A stretch of DNA of 64,000 bases from Arthrobacter sp. ok362 (lineage in GTDB: Bacteria; Actinomycetota; Actinomycetes; Actinomycetales; Micrococcaceae), in contig NZ_FNGC01000015.1 of assembly GCF_900102785.1 (NCBI RefSeq), positions 62,001 to 126,000 on the forward strand, read 5' to 3'. How positions within the stretch are numbered: position 1 is the first letter of the stretch; each line of letters starts with the position of its first letter. The notes beneath the pieces were generated by a model. The model saw only the letters and a list, made by a program, of their open reading frames with translations, made no database searches and was not told the origin of the DNA. The position numbers were made by a program, and so were the translations under genes. Positions 17,557 to 26,229 of this stretch are shown piece after piece.

Positions 17557-18479
17557 GGCAGGTCCTCGTATTCTTCACTCAGGTTTTCGCTGCTCCACCC
17601 GTGAGAATCGGCCGTCCAGTGCACGGTCAGGTCTCCCAGCGGCAGCAGCTGGTCAAAGCCCACCGCGCGGTCGCGGAACAGCTCCAGCAGGGCCAGGAAG
17701 CGCGCCACCACCACCAGCGTGGATTCGGCGTCGGCGATCAGCGCCCGGAACGTCAGCGGCGTCCCCAGGCGCAGTCGGTCCCCCAGCAGTTCGGCCTGTT
17801 CCTTGACGCTCACGGGCGTACCGTGCAGGTGCGCGAGGCCTACTTCCGTAGGGGCTGCCGCCTTGGGCTTGAGGGCCGCCTCGGCCAGGGAAGCGAACTG
17901 CTCCGGGGTGTGCCGCCAAAGAAGTTCCGGAAGCAGGGCAGCGAAGTGTCCCTCCAGGGCAACCTGCCGGGGATACCGCCGGGCCTCGAGCTCAAGGGTG
18001 GAGCCGATCATGCCGGCCACGTGCTTGAAGGCCTTGTACTGCAACAACCGGGCAAACAAGAGGTCCCGGGCTTCCAGCAGGGCAATGTCCTCATCGTCCT
18101 CAACCTCGCCTGCGGGCAGCAGCCGGGCCGCCTTCAGGTCCAGGAGCGTGGCCGCAATCACCAGGAATTCGCTGGCTTCATCCAGCGCCCATTCCTCCCC
18201 CAGCTGCTGCAGGCCTCGGATGTACTTGATGAATTCGTCCGTGACCGTGGACAGCGCCACCTCGGTAATGTCCAGCTGATGCTTGGAGATCAGGCCGAGC
18301 AGGAGGTCGAATGGTCCGGTAAAGTTGGCGAGCCGCACTTCGAATCCCGGCTTCTTCCCGGACGGCCCGGCAATGACGTCCGGCTCTGCCGGGACGGCCG
18401 GGCCTGCGGACTGCGTGGAATCCGCGCGCGTGTCGAGCTCCACGTCGAGATTCGCTGGCGGAGAGAAGGCGGCTGGCAC
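17553..18479 (-). CDS. scpA: Segregation and condensation protein A (kleisin)
   Basis: 308 residues from GTG at 18479. A disordered first 45 residues precede the kleisin N-terminal domain (FEVRLANFTGPFDLLLGLIS, KHQLDITEVALSTVTDEF) and the C-terminal winged helix (VVARFLALLELFRDRAVGFDQ). It bridges the SMC heads with ScpB. It lies eight bases after the ParA-like gene and is coupled to scpB. Confidence 0.94.
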   Translation of the reverse strand: MPAAFSPPANLDVELDTRADSTQSAGPAVPAEPDVIAGPSGKKPGFEVRLANFTGPFDLLLGLISKHQLDITEVALSTVTDEFIKYIRGLQQLGEEWALDEASEFLVIAATLLDLKAARLLPAGEVEDDEDIALLEARDLLFARLLQYKAFKHVAGMIGSTLELEARRYPRQVALEGHFAALLPELLWRHTPEQFASLAEAALKPKAAAPTEVGLAHLHGTPVSVKEQAELLGDRLRLGTPLTFRALIADAESTLVVVARFLALLELFRDRAVGFDQLLPLGDLTVHWTADSHGWSSENLSEEYEDLP

Positions 18480-18487
18480 GATCCTGG

Positions 18488-19399
18488 CTAGGGCGCGCCG
18501 CCGCGCGAGATCAGCTCTTTGGCCAGTCGGCGGTAGGCGTCGGCACCTACGTGGTTGCCCGCGTAGGTGGTGATGGGCTCGGCTGCAACGGTGGCGTCGG
18601 CAAACTTGATGGAGCGCTTGATGACGGTTTCGAAGACCTTGTCACCGAAGGCCTCCACCAGGCGGGCGATCACTTCTCGGCCGTGCAGGGTCCGCGCGTC
18701 GTACATCGTGGCGAGCACGCCGTCGACCTGCAGGCGCGGATTGAGGCGGTCCTGGACCTTGTCGATGGTTTCCACGAGCAGCGCCACGGCGCGCAGGGCG
18801 AAGAATTCACAGATCAGCGGGATGATGACGCCGTGGGCGGCGGTCAGCGCGTTGACGGTGAGGAGCCCGAGTGAGGGCTGGCAGTCGATCAGGACGACGT
18901 CGTAGTCGTCCTCTACTTTTTTCAGCGCCCGGTCCAGGACCTGCTCGCGGGCCACTTCGTTGACCAGCTGCACCTCGGCGGCGGAGAGGTCGATGTTGGC
19001 CGGGAGAAGATCCACGTTTTCCACGCCGGTCTTCTGGATGGCGTCGCGGATGTCCACTTTGCGGTCCATCAGCACGTTGTACACGGTGAGGTCGAGCTCA
19101 TGCGGGTTCGTGCCCAGGCCGGCGGAGAGGGCACCCTGCGGATCGAAATCGACCAGGAGCACGCGGCGGCCGTATTCGGCCAGCGCTGCGGCGAGGTTGA
19201 TCGTGGACGTGGTTTTGCCCACGCCGCCCTTTTGGTTCACCATGGCGATGACCCGCGCAGGGCCGTGGGAGGACAGCGGTGCGGGCTCCGGAAAGTCGCG
19301 ATGGGGACGCCCGGTGGGGCCCATGACGGCGTCTTCCAGATCGAGTTCGGTGCCTTCCAGAGTTGCTGAACCCTGCTCGCTGCTCACGTATCTATCCAC
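18488..19399 (-). CDS. ParA/Soj-family ATPase of the scpAB operon
   Basis: 303 residues (GTG at 19399, with an alternative GTG at 19387). Deviant Walker A KGGVGKTTS is near 56-64, VDFDPQGALSAGLG near 85, and VVLIDCQPSLGLLTVNAL near 165. It is the first gene of the operon and occupies the place of the orphan ParA-like protein next to scpA in mycobacteria and corynebacteria (PldP-like). It has no adjacent parB. The fixed linkage to condensin genes suggests a role in chromosome or division-site organisation. This is a chromosomal gene, not evidence of a plasmid. Confidence 0.9.
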   Translation of the reverse strand: MDRYVSSEQGSATLEGTELDLEDAVMGPTGRPHRDFPEPAPLSSHGPARVIAMVNQKGGVGKTTSTINLAAALAEYGRRVLLVDFDPQGALSAGLGTNPHELDLTVYNVLMDRKVDIRDAIQKTGVENVDLLPANIDLSAAEVQLVNEVAREQVLDRALKKVEDDYDVVLIDCQPSLGLLTVNALTAAHGVIIPLICEFFALRAVALLVETIDKVQDRLNPRLQVDGVLATMYDARTLHGREVIARLVEAFGDKVFETVIKRSIKFADATVAAEPITTYAGNHVGADAYRRLAKELISRGGAP

Positions 19400-19742
19400 A
19401 CTTTCGATGACGGTGATTGTCGTGCTTCATATTGCCGCCTGGGCTCGCAGAGCCCAGCGCGTTCCTCCCAAGGTTACAGCGCCCGACACGGTATTCGCCG
19501 GACCTTGACATCGGCGCGGACGCTGTGCCTTGACCTTCGGGTTGAAGTCGAAGGTTGACCCCAGGCGGGCACGACGGCGGGAGCACGCTGGCAGCTGCAC
19601 GCCGGTAGCTAGATCGGGAGCGGCTGAGGGAGGCGGGCAGGCGGGGCGACGGGCGGCTCCAAACCTATTGCAGGCGTATTGCGGGCATATTGAAGTTTGT
19701 ACCCTGCAGGCCTACATTGATACGACGAGGTGGCAGCGGCTC
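19400..19742. other. Divergent intergenic region at the junction of core and accessory DNA
   Basis: 343 bases between the parA-like gene (minus) and hypA (plus). It carries the promoters of the scpAB operon and of the hydrogenase operon. Apart from the hypA promoter candidate I see no ORF, RNA or long repeat. Confidence 0.6.
19690..19718 (+). promoter_or_regulatory. Candidate promoter of the hydrogenase operon
   Basis: TTGAAG at 19690-19695 and TACATT at 19713-19718 with a 17-base spacer, 24 bases before the hypA ATG, match a sigma-70-like consensus. Two similar gc-attg/gcatat segments precede it. Judged by eye only. Confidence 0.45.
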
Positions 19743-20072
19743 ATGCACGAACTTTCGATCACGCAAAGTCTTGTGGAGGCGGTCCTGAACCGGACCGGCG
19801 GCCGCCCCGTCACGGGCGTGAATCTCCGGATCGGACCCTTGAGTGGCGTCCTCCCGGACGCCGTGCGCTTTTGCTTCGAAGTCGTTTCAGCTGACACGCC
19901 GCTGGCCGGCGCGGCGCTCACGATCGATGAATCCGAGGGCCGGGCCAGGTGCCGCAGCTGCCGCGACGAATTCGTCCTTGAGGACATGTTTCTGCTCTGT
20001 CCGTGCGGCAGTGCCGATGTCGAAATCGTCAGTGGCCGGGAACTCCTGGTCACCTCGGTGGAGGTTGCGTAG
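19743..20072 (+). CDS. hypA: Hydrogenase nickel-incorporation protein HypA
   Basis: 109 residues. The N-terminus MHELSITQSLVEAV carries the nickel-binding His2. The zinc site is CRSCRDEF ... CPCGS near residues 65-90. The family delivers nickel to the hydrogenase large subunit together with HypB. The ATG at 19743 is the only start giving the invariant MHE sequence. The hypB ATG lies two bases after its stop. Confidence 0.94.
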   Translation: MHELSITQSLVEAVLNRTGGRPVTGVNLRIGPLSGVLPDAVRFCFEVVSADTPLAGAALTIDESEGRARCRSCRDEFVLEDMFLLCPCGSADVEIVSGRELLVTSVEVA

Positions 20073-20074
20073 AC

Positions 20075-21007
20075 ATGTGTGCGACGTGCGGATGCGGCGA
20101 CGACGCCGGAACCAGGGTTTCGGACCTCGACGGAACAGTGCACGACGGAACAGTGCACGACGGAACTGTGCACGACGGAACTGCGCACGCTGCTGCAGCA
20201 CCGCATGAGCATCCGCATCCCCACGATCACGAACATCCACACGACCACGACCACGGGCACGAGCATCCGCACGACCACGACCACGGGCACAGCCACGCGC
20301 CGGACGGTCGGACCATTATTTCCCTGGAGGAGAATCTTCTCGCCAAGAACGACCTCCTGGCCGCACGAAACCGGGGATGGCTGGAAGGACGCGGCATTCG
20401 GGCGTTCAACGTCATGAGTTCCCCCGGCGCCGGTAAGACCACGCTCCTGGTGCGGACCATCTGGGAACTGGCCGGTGAACTGGACATCGGTGTCATCGAA
20501 GGGGACCAGGAGACCTCGCTGGACGCCGACCGGATCCGGTCCACGGGGCGGCCGGTGATCCAAATCAACACCGGAGCAGGCTGCCACCTGGATGCCGGGA
20601 TGCTGCAGCGGGCCCTGGACGCGCTGGACCCGGTATCCGGCTCGACACTCTTCATCGAAAACGTGGGCAACCTGGTGTGCCCGGCATTGTTCGACCTCGG
20701 CGAATCGGCCAGGGTCGTCGTGATCTCAGTTACGGAGGGCGATGATAAACCGCAGAAATACCCCCACATGTTCCTGGCTGCCGACCTGGTGATCATCAAC
20801 AAGGCAGACCTGCTCCCCTATGTGGAGTTCGACGTCGAGCGTTGCGTGCGCCAGGCGCGCCGGCTGAATCCCGGCGTCGACGTCCTGACCGTGTCAGCTA
20901 CCACCGGCGACGGCATGGATGGCTGGCTCGAGTGGATCCGGAAGAATCCCCACCTGGCGACGGGCGCCGCCGGGAGCGCGCCGCGCTCCGGTGGACTACG
21001 CGTTTGA
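20075..21007 (+). CDS. hypB: Hydrogenase nickel-incorporation GTPase HypB
   Basis: 310 residues from ATG at 20075. The N-terminus MCATCGCGD has the high-affinity CxxCGC nickel site. Residues about 19-38 are four DGTVH-type pentapeptides and about 43-75 are a His/Asp/Pro-rich nickel-storage tract (over 20 histidines). The GTPase domain follows with P-loop SSPGAGKTT near 115, ENVGNLVCP near 215 and NKADLLPY near 260. It inserts nickel into hydrogenase in a GTP-dependent step. The expanded His tract suggests nickel buffering. Confidence 0.95.
   Translation: MCATCGCGDDAGTRVSDLDGTVHDGTVHDGTVHDGTAHAAAAPHEHPHPHDHEHPHDHDHGHEHPHDHDHGHSHAPDGRTIISLEENLLAKNDLLAARNRGWLEGRGIRAFNVMSSPGAGKTTLLVRTIWELAGELDIGVIEGDQETSLDADRIRSTGRPVIQINTGAGCHLDAGMLQRALDALDPVSGSTLFIENVGNLVCPALFDLGESARVVVISVTEGDDKPQKYPHMFLAADLVIINKADLLPYVEFDVERCVRQARRLNPGVDVLTVSATTGDGMDGWLEWIRKNPHLATGAAGSAPRSGGLRV
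20129..20188 (+). repeat. 15-bp x4 tandem repeat inside hypB
   Basis: Four in-frame units of gacggaacagtgcac (the last two with one or two changes) at 20129, 20144, 20159 and 20174 encode DGTVH x3 and DGTAH, adding histidines ahead of the main His-rich tract. Confidence 0.9.
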
Positions 21008-21063
21008 CCGTTGACGCAACATTCGAGCCGCAGCCGCAGGGCGGGGCTCCGAAGGAGGCAACG

Positions 21064-22122
21064 ATGCCTACAGCTACTGCATTGAAAGCGGAACAGACTT
21101 TGATCCACGTCCTGTGGATCAACGCCGGACTCAGCTGCGACGGTGACTCCGTGGCCCTGACGGCGGCAACCCAACCAAGCGTCGAGGAGATAGCCCTCGG
21201 GGCGCTTCCCGGGCTTCCCAAAATCGCCATGCACTGGCCGCTGATCGACTTCGAATGCGGCCCGCAGCAGGGGGCCGACGACTTCCTAGAGTGGTTCCGC
21301 AAGGCGGACCGCGGCGAGCTGGAGCCGTTCGTGCTGGTGGTGGAGGGCTCCATCCCGAATGAGAACCTGCACGCCCCGGGCGGCTACTGGGCGGCCTTCG
21401 GCAACAACCTCGACACCGGACAGCCGATCACGACCAGCGAGTGGTTGGACCGGCTGGCGCCCAAAGCGACGGCAATCATCGCGGCGGGGACCTGTGCGAC
21501 CTATGGCGGCATCCACGCCATGGCCGGGAACCCCACCGGGGCCATGGGGGTGCCCGACTATCTCGGCTATGAGTGGCGGTCCAAGGCCGGAATCCCGATC
21601 GTGTGCGTCCCGGGCTGCCCCATCCAGCCGGACAACCTGTCAGAGACCATGACGTATCTGCTGTATCAGGCCACCGGTCAGGCACCCATGATTCCCCTTG
21701 ACGAGGCGCTCCGGCCGACGTGGCTGTTCGGCCAGACGGTGCACGAGGGATGCGACCGCGCGGGGTACTACGAACAGGGCGACTTCGCCACGGAATACGG
21801 ATCGCCGAAGTGCATCGTCAAACTCGGCTGCTGGGGACCTGTGGTCAAGTGCAACGTGCCCAAGCGTGGCTGGATGAACGGAATCGGCGGCTGCCCGAAC
21901 GTGGGCGGCATCTGCATCGGGTGCACGATGCCGGGATTCCCGGATAAGTTCATGCCCTTCATGGACGAACCTCCTGGCGGCAAGCTGTCTACGGCGTCGG
22001 TCATGCCCTACGGCAAGACCATCAGGACACTGCGGAACATCACGAAGCACACGCTGGACCAGGAACCACGCTGGCGCAAACCCGGCAATGATCTGCTGAC
22101 CGGCGCCAAGCGGACCTGGTAG
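21064..22122 (+). CDS. hhyS: [NiFe]-hydrogenase small subunit, group 1h
   Basis: 352 residues from ATG at 21064 (GAAGGAGG upstream). There is no Tat leader, as in the cytoplasm-facing actinobacterial-type enzymes. The proximal cluster motif is LSCDGDS at Cys25/Asp28, where ordinary group 1 enzymes have CxxC. Other ligands lie in GTCATYGG, CVPGCPIQPDN, HEGCDRAGY, and the C-terminal KLGCWGPVVKC ... GGCPNVGGICIGCTMPGFPD. Asp in place of Cys is the known 3Cys/1Asp proximal [4Fe4S] of oxygen-insensitive group 1h enzymes, which oxidise atmospheric-level H2 in starving actinobacteria. Confidence 0.93.
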   Translation: MPTATALKAEQTLIHVLWINAGLSCDGDSVALTAATQPSVEEIALGALPGLPKIAMHWPLIDFECGPQQGADDFLEWFRKADRGELEPFVLVVEGSIPNENLHAPGGYWAAFGNNLDTGQPITTSEWLDRLAPKATAIIAAGTCATYGGIHAMAGNPTGAMGVPDYLGYEWRSKAGIPIVCVPGCPIQPDNLSETMTYLLYQATGQAPMIPLDEALRPTWLFGQTVHEGCDRAGYYEQGDFATEYGSPKCIVKLGCWGPVVKCNVPKRGWMNGIGGCPNVGGICIGCTMPGFPDKFMPFMDEPPGGKLSTASVMPYGKTIRTLRNITKHTLDQEPRWRKPGNDLLTGAKRTW

Positions 22123-22147
22123 GGACCCTAAGCAGAGAGGCAATGCA

Positions 22148-23941
22148 ATGACTTCGACGATTCCGATGCCCTCGGCGGACGGTTCCGCGGGCGAGAACCT
22201 GGTGGAGATGGCCTGGGACCCGATCACGAGGATCGTCGGCAGCCTCGGCATCTACACCAAGGTCGATTTCAAGAACAACGAAGTGGTGGAATGCCACAGC
22301 ACGTCATCGATTTTCCGCGGCTATTCCATCTTCATGCGCGGCAAGGACCCCCGGGACGCCCACTTCATCACGAGCCGGATCTGCGGAATCTGTGGCGACA
22401 ACCACGCCACGTGCTCCTGCTACGCGCAGAACATGGCCTACGGGGTGAAGCCTCCGCACCTTGGCGAATGGATCGTGAACCTGGGCGAGGCTGCCGAGTA
22501 CATGTTCGACCACAACATCTTCCAGGAGAATCTGGTCGGCGTGGACTACTGCGAGAAGATGGTCTCCGAAACCAACCCGTCGGTGCTGGCCAAAGCCGAG
22601 AACACACCGGCCCCGCGCGCGGGCGAGCACGGCTACCGCACCATCGCGGACATCATGCGCTCGTTGAACCCGTTCACCGGGGAGTTCTACCGCGAGGCAC
22701 TGCAGGTGAGCCGGATGACCCGGGAAATGTTCTGCCTGATGGAGGGCCGGCATGTCCATCCCTCCACGCTTTACCCTGGCGGCGTGGGCACCGTGGCGAC
22801 CATCCAGCTGATGACGGACTACATCACCCGGCTCATGCGGTACGTGGAGTTCATGAAGAAGGTCGTGCCGATGCACGACGACCTCTTCGACTTCTTCTAT
22901 GAGGCCCTGCCCGGATACGAGCAGGTGGGGCTGCGGCGCACCCTGCTTGGCTGCTGGGGCTCCTTCCAGGATCCGGAGTTCTGCAATTTCGCCTACAAGG
23001 ACATGACGGAGTGGGGCCGGAAGATGTTCGTCACCCCCGGCGTCGTGGTGGACGGCAAACTCGTGACCACGGACCTGGTCCGGATCAACCTGGGAATCCG
23101 GATCATGCTGGGCTCGTCGTACTACGAGGACTGGGGCGACCAGAAAATGTTCGTCACCCGCGATCCGCTGGGCAACCCGGTGGACCGCCGGCACCCCTGG
23201 AACCAGCACACCAACCCGCGGCCGCAGAAGCGCGACCTGGAGGACAAGTACAGCTGGGTGATGTCGCCGCGCTGGTTTGACGGCGAAAACAATCTGGCGC
23301 TGGATACCGGCGGCGGCCCGCTCGCCCGGCTCTGGTCGACCGCCCTTGCCGGGTTCGTCGACACCGGCTACCTCAAGTCAACGGGCAGCAGCGTCCAGAT
23401 CGAGCTGCCCAAGACAGCGCTGAAGGGCCCGGTAACCCTGGAATGGAAGATCCCGCAGTGGAGCAACACGCTGGAGCGCAACCGTGCGCGGACCTATTTC
23501 CAGGCCTACGCGGCCGCCGCTGCACTGCACTTCGCCGAAAAGGCACTCGAGGAGATCCGGGCCGGCCGCACCAAGACCTGGGAGTCCTTTGAAGTGCCGG
23601 ACGAAGCCATCAGCTGCGGCTTCACCGAGGCCGTCCGCGGCGTGCTCTCACACCACATGGTGATCCGCGACGGCAAGATCGCCAACTATCATCCCTACCC
23701 GCCGACGCCGTGGAACGCCAGCCCGCGCGACTCCGAGGGAATCCCGGGTCCGTATGAGGACGCGGTGCAAGGCCAGCCCATCTTCGAGGAGAACGACCGC
23801 GATCATTTCAAGGGCATCGACATCATGCGCACCGTCCGGAGCTTCGATCCCTGCCTGCCGTGCGGCGTCCACATGTACCTAGGGGATGGTCAGACGCTGG
23901 ACCTGCTGCACTCCCCCACGCAGTCGCTCACCGGTGAGTAG
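22148..23941 (+). CDS. hhyL: [NiFe]-hydrogenase large subunit, group 1h
   Basis: 597 residues. The nickel ligands are complete: RICGICGDNHAT (Cys79, Cys82) and DPCLPCGVH (Cys569, Cys572). The 22 residues after His575 are the C-terminal tail expected to be removed by the maturation protease encoded at 27877. It holds the NiFe(CN)2CO site that splits H2. It lies 25 bases after the small subunit. Confidence 0.95.
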   Translation: MTSTIPMPSADGSAGENLVEMAWDPITRIVGSLGIYTKVDFKNNEVVECHSTSSIFRGYSIFMRGKDPRDAHFITSRICGICGDNHATCSCYAQNMAYGVKPPHLGEWIVNLGEAAEYMFDHNIFQENLVGVDYCEKMVSETNPSVLAKAENTPAPRAGEHGYRTIADIMRSLNPFTGEFYREALQVSRMTREMFCLMEGRHVHPSTLYPGGVGTVATIQLMTDYITRLMRYVEFMKKVVPMHDDLFDFFYEALPGYEQVGLRRTLLGCWGSFQDPEFCNFAYKDMTEWGRKMFVTPGVVVDGKLVTTDLVRINLGIRIMLGSSYYEDWGDQKMFVTRDPLGNPVDRRHPWNQHTNPRPQKRDLEDKYSWVMSPRWFDGENNLALDTGGGPLARLWSTALAGFVDTGYLKSTGSSVQIELPKTALKGPVTLEWKIPQWSNTLERNRARTYFQAYAAAAALHFAEKALEEIRAGRTKTWESFEVPDEAISCGFTEAVRGVLSHHMVIRDGKIANYHPYPPTPWNASPRDSEGIPGPYEDAVQGQPIFEENDRDHFKGIDIMRTVRSFDPCLPCGVHMYLGDGQTLDLLHSPTQSLTGE

Positions 23942-23947
23942 CCCGCC

Positions 23948-24892
23948 ATGGACCGGGAGAATCTGTTGGGCTCGGCAGGGGAACGGATCAGTTCCCTCCT
24001 CGACGCGCTGGGTTCCGGCGGTCCTGTGGCCCGGGACCGGGCGGAGGAGCTGGTCCGGCAGGTCACGGAGCTGTACGGTGCCGGGCTGGAACGAATCCTG
24101 CAGGTGCTGGATGAGCAGGGTGTACTCGGCCCCGGAACGGTGTCCGCCCTCACCTCCGACCCGTTGGTGTCAGGCCTGCTGCTGATCCACGGGCTGCACC
24201 CCGTGGACCTGCCCGGGAGGGTCGCCGCCGCCCTCGACTCCGTCCGGCCCTACCTGGGCTCGCACGGCGGGGATGTGGAACTGCTCGGCATCAGCGAAGA
24301 AGGCGTCGTCCGGCTGAGGCTGCTGGGCAGCTGCCAGGGCTGTCCGTCGTCGTCGGTCACGCTCAAACTCGCCGTCGAGGACGCGATTGAAACCGGGGCG
24401 CCCGAGGTGACCGGCATCGAAGTGGAGGAGGCGGCCCCCGCCGCCGTTCCTGCCCTGATCCCGGTCGGCGCCCTGCGCTCGAGGCTGGACGGGCTGGGCG
24501 GCCACGACGCCGGCCCGTCCGACGCCGCCACGCCGGCCTCCGGCACGTGGCAGTCGGTCCCGGCCCTCGCTGAGCTGGAGTCCGGAGGCGTCGCGGGCTT
24601 CCTGGTGGCGGGCGTCGAGGTGCTCACGTGCCGGATCGGCCCGGACGTCTATGCGTTTGTGGACCGCTGCCCCCGTTGCACCCACTCCATGCCGGGCGCT
24701 TCGCTGCAGCGGGCGCTGGCGGCCCCGGCGGGCGGCGGGCTGCTGCGCTGCCCGCACTGCCGCAGCCACTTCGACGTCCGGAAGGCCGGGGTCTGCCTCG
24801 AGGACAAGGCACTGCATCTTGATCCCCTTCCACTGCTGCTCCGCGACGGTGTTCCCTGCGTGGCCGTCCCCACCACCGCGGACCCGCTGTGA
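23948..24892 (+). CDS. NifU-like / Rieske fusion protein of the hydrogenase operon
   Basis: 314 residues. Residues about 90-160 match a NifU C-terminal (Nfu) domain (SVRPYLGSHGGDVELLGI, GSCQGCPSSSVTLKLAVE, with the CxxC cluster site). Residues about 205-290 form a Rieske-like domain with C-T-H and C-R-S-H in CPRCTHSM and CPHCRSHFDV. The first about 70 residues are helical and unassigned. In group 1h clusters a protein of this kind follows the large subunit and is a candidate electron carrier or cluster-assembly partner. That role is inferred from position, not shown. Confidence 0.8.
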   Translation: MDRENLLGSAGERISSLLDALGSGGPVARDRAEELVRQVTELYGAGLERILQVLDEQGVLGPGTVSALTSDPLVSGLLLIHGLHPVDLPGRVAAALDSVRPYLGSHGGDVELLGISEEGVVRLRLLGSCQGCPSSSVTLKLAVEDAIETGAPEVTGIEVEEAAPAAVPALIPVGALRSRLDGLGGHDAGPSDAATPASGTWQSVPALAELESGGVAGFLVAGVEVLTCRIGPDVYAFVDRCPRCTHSMPGASLQRALAAPAGGGLLRCPHCRSHFDVRKAGVCLEDKALHLDPLPLLLRDGVPCVAVPTTADPL

Positions 24893-24902
24893 GGTGCCGC
24901 AA

Positions 24903-25595
24903 ATGACAGGACCCGGCAACGCCGGAATCGACAGCGCGTCGGCGCTCTCCGTGCTCCGCAGGATAGCCTCCACCCGCCCCGCCCAACCTGCCGGCGAGCG
25001 CTGCGAGATGTGCGCTGAGCCCATTGCGGAGGCCCACCAGCACGTGGTGGATCTGGAGAGCCGCTCCCTGCTGTGCACGTGCCGGCCCTGCTATCTGCTG
25101 TTCACGGACTCGTCGGCCCATCTGCGCTACCGTTCCGTCCCGGACCGCTACCTCTCATTCGAGCCCTTCGAACTCGGGCAGGCCCAATGGGACGAGCTGG
25201 AAATCCCGGTGGGACTGGCATTCTTCTTCTTCAACTCGGCTCTCGGTCGGACCGCTGCTTTCTATCCGAGCCCGGCGGGCGCCACGGAGTCGGAACTTTC
25301 CCTGGACGCCTGGGCATCGGTCCAAGCCGCCAACCCGGCCATCACCATGCTCACCCCTGACACGGAGGCCCTGCTGATCCGCTCCCCCGGCCCTGACCGG
25401 GAGCGGGCGGACTGCCATCTGGTCCCCATCGATGCGTGCTACGAGCTGGTGGGCCGCCTGCGGAGGGTGTGGAAGGGCTTCGACGGAGGCCAGGAGTCCC
25501 GCCAGGAGCTCGCCGGTTTCTTTGACCGGATCAGCAGCCGCAGCAGGCCCGCCCCCGCTCCGGCCGCGGCAGACCCGGAGGGACGTCATGGTTGA
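24903..25595 (+). CDS. DUF5947-type hydrogenase-associated protein
   Basis: 230 residues. ATG at 24903 lies ten bases after the previous stop. A CEMCAEPI ... LLCTCRPCYLLF segment (about 35-65) offers four cysteines for a zinc or iron-sulfur site. A conserved-looking core follows (RYRSVPDRYLSFEPFEL, IPVGLAFFFFNSALGRTAAFYPSP) and a disordered Arg/Pro tail. I recognise it as the DUF5947 family found with actinobacterial hydrogenases. Function unknown. It overlaps the next gene by eight bases. Confidence 0.72.
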   Translation: MTGPGNAGIDSASALSVLRRIASTRPAQPAGERCEMCAEPIAEAHQHVVDLESRSLLCTCRPCYLLFTDSSAHLRYRSVPDRYLSFEPFELGQAQWDELEIPVGLAFFFFNSALGRTAAFYPSPAGATESELSLDAWASVQAANPAITMLTPDTEALLIRSPGPDRERADCHLVPIDACYELVGRLRRVWKGFDGGQESRQELAGFFDRISSRSRPAPAPAAADPEGRHG

Positions 25596-26229
25596 CCTCG
25601 AATTCAGCGTGCTGGATATCGCCCCGGAGCTCTATGCGGCTTCACCGCAGCTGACCGCGCGCCTGCGGATCCAGGAAAGAAGCGGCGCCGCCATCCACGC
25701 CATGGCACTGCGTTGCCAGGTGCGGATCCTGGCCCAGCGCCGCGGTTACGACGCCGACGAGGAAGCCGGGCTGCTGGAGCTCTTCGGCAGCCGCGGGCGG
25801 TGGCCCACCACCCTCAAGCCCTTCATGTGGATGCACAGCGGCGTCCTGGTCCAGGGATTTGCGGACAGCCTTGACGTTGACCTGCCGCTCCCCTGCACCT
25901 TCGATTTCGAGGTCTCCGCGGCAAAGTACCTGAACTCCCTGCGGGACGGGACCGTTCCGCTGGAATTCCTCTTCTCCGGGACAGTATTCACGCGGGGCGC
26001 GGCGGGCTTCGGCGTCGAGCAGATTCCCTGGGACCGGGAATCGCGGTACGCCCTGCCCGTGGCGGTCTGGCGCTCGCTGATGGACGCATTCTTCCCGAAC
26101 CAAGGATGGATCCGCCTGGACCGCGACGTCCTTGCGGCCCTGGCCAGGTACAAGGCGGTCCACGGCCTGACTTCCTGGGAGGCCGCAATCGAGGGTCTGT
26201 TGGCCGGGGCTGGTGACCCGGTACCGTGA
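25588..26229 (+). CDS. DUF6084-type hydrogenase-associated protein
   Basis: 213 residues from ATG at 25588 (overlap ATGGTTGA with the preceding stop). It begins MVDLEFSVLDIAPELYAASP and looks like a beta-rich globular protein (LRCQVRILAQRRGY; FKF-type strands; FFPNQGWIRLDRDVLAALARYK near the end). No catalytic motif, cysteine pair or membrane segment is visible. I assign it to DUF6084 by memory of group 1h clusters. Function unknown. Confidence 0.68.
   Translation: MVDLEFSVLDIAPELYAASPQLTARLRIQERSGAAIHAMALRCQVRILAQRRGYDADEEAGLLELFGSRGRWPTTLKPFMWMHSGVLVQGFADSLDVDLPLPCTFDFEVSAAKYLNSLRDGTVPLEFLFSGTVFTRGAAGFGVEQIPWDRESRYALPVAVWRSLMDAFFPNQGWIRLDRDVLAALARYKAVHGLTSWEAAIEGLLAGAGDPVP

Noticed and set aside
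18488..19399. ParA gene as a sign of plasmid origin
   Set aside because: It is fused into the conserved chromosomal scpAB-cmk-der operon and has no parB or replication genes nearby.
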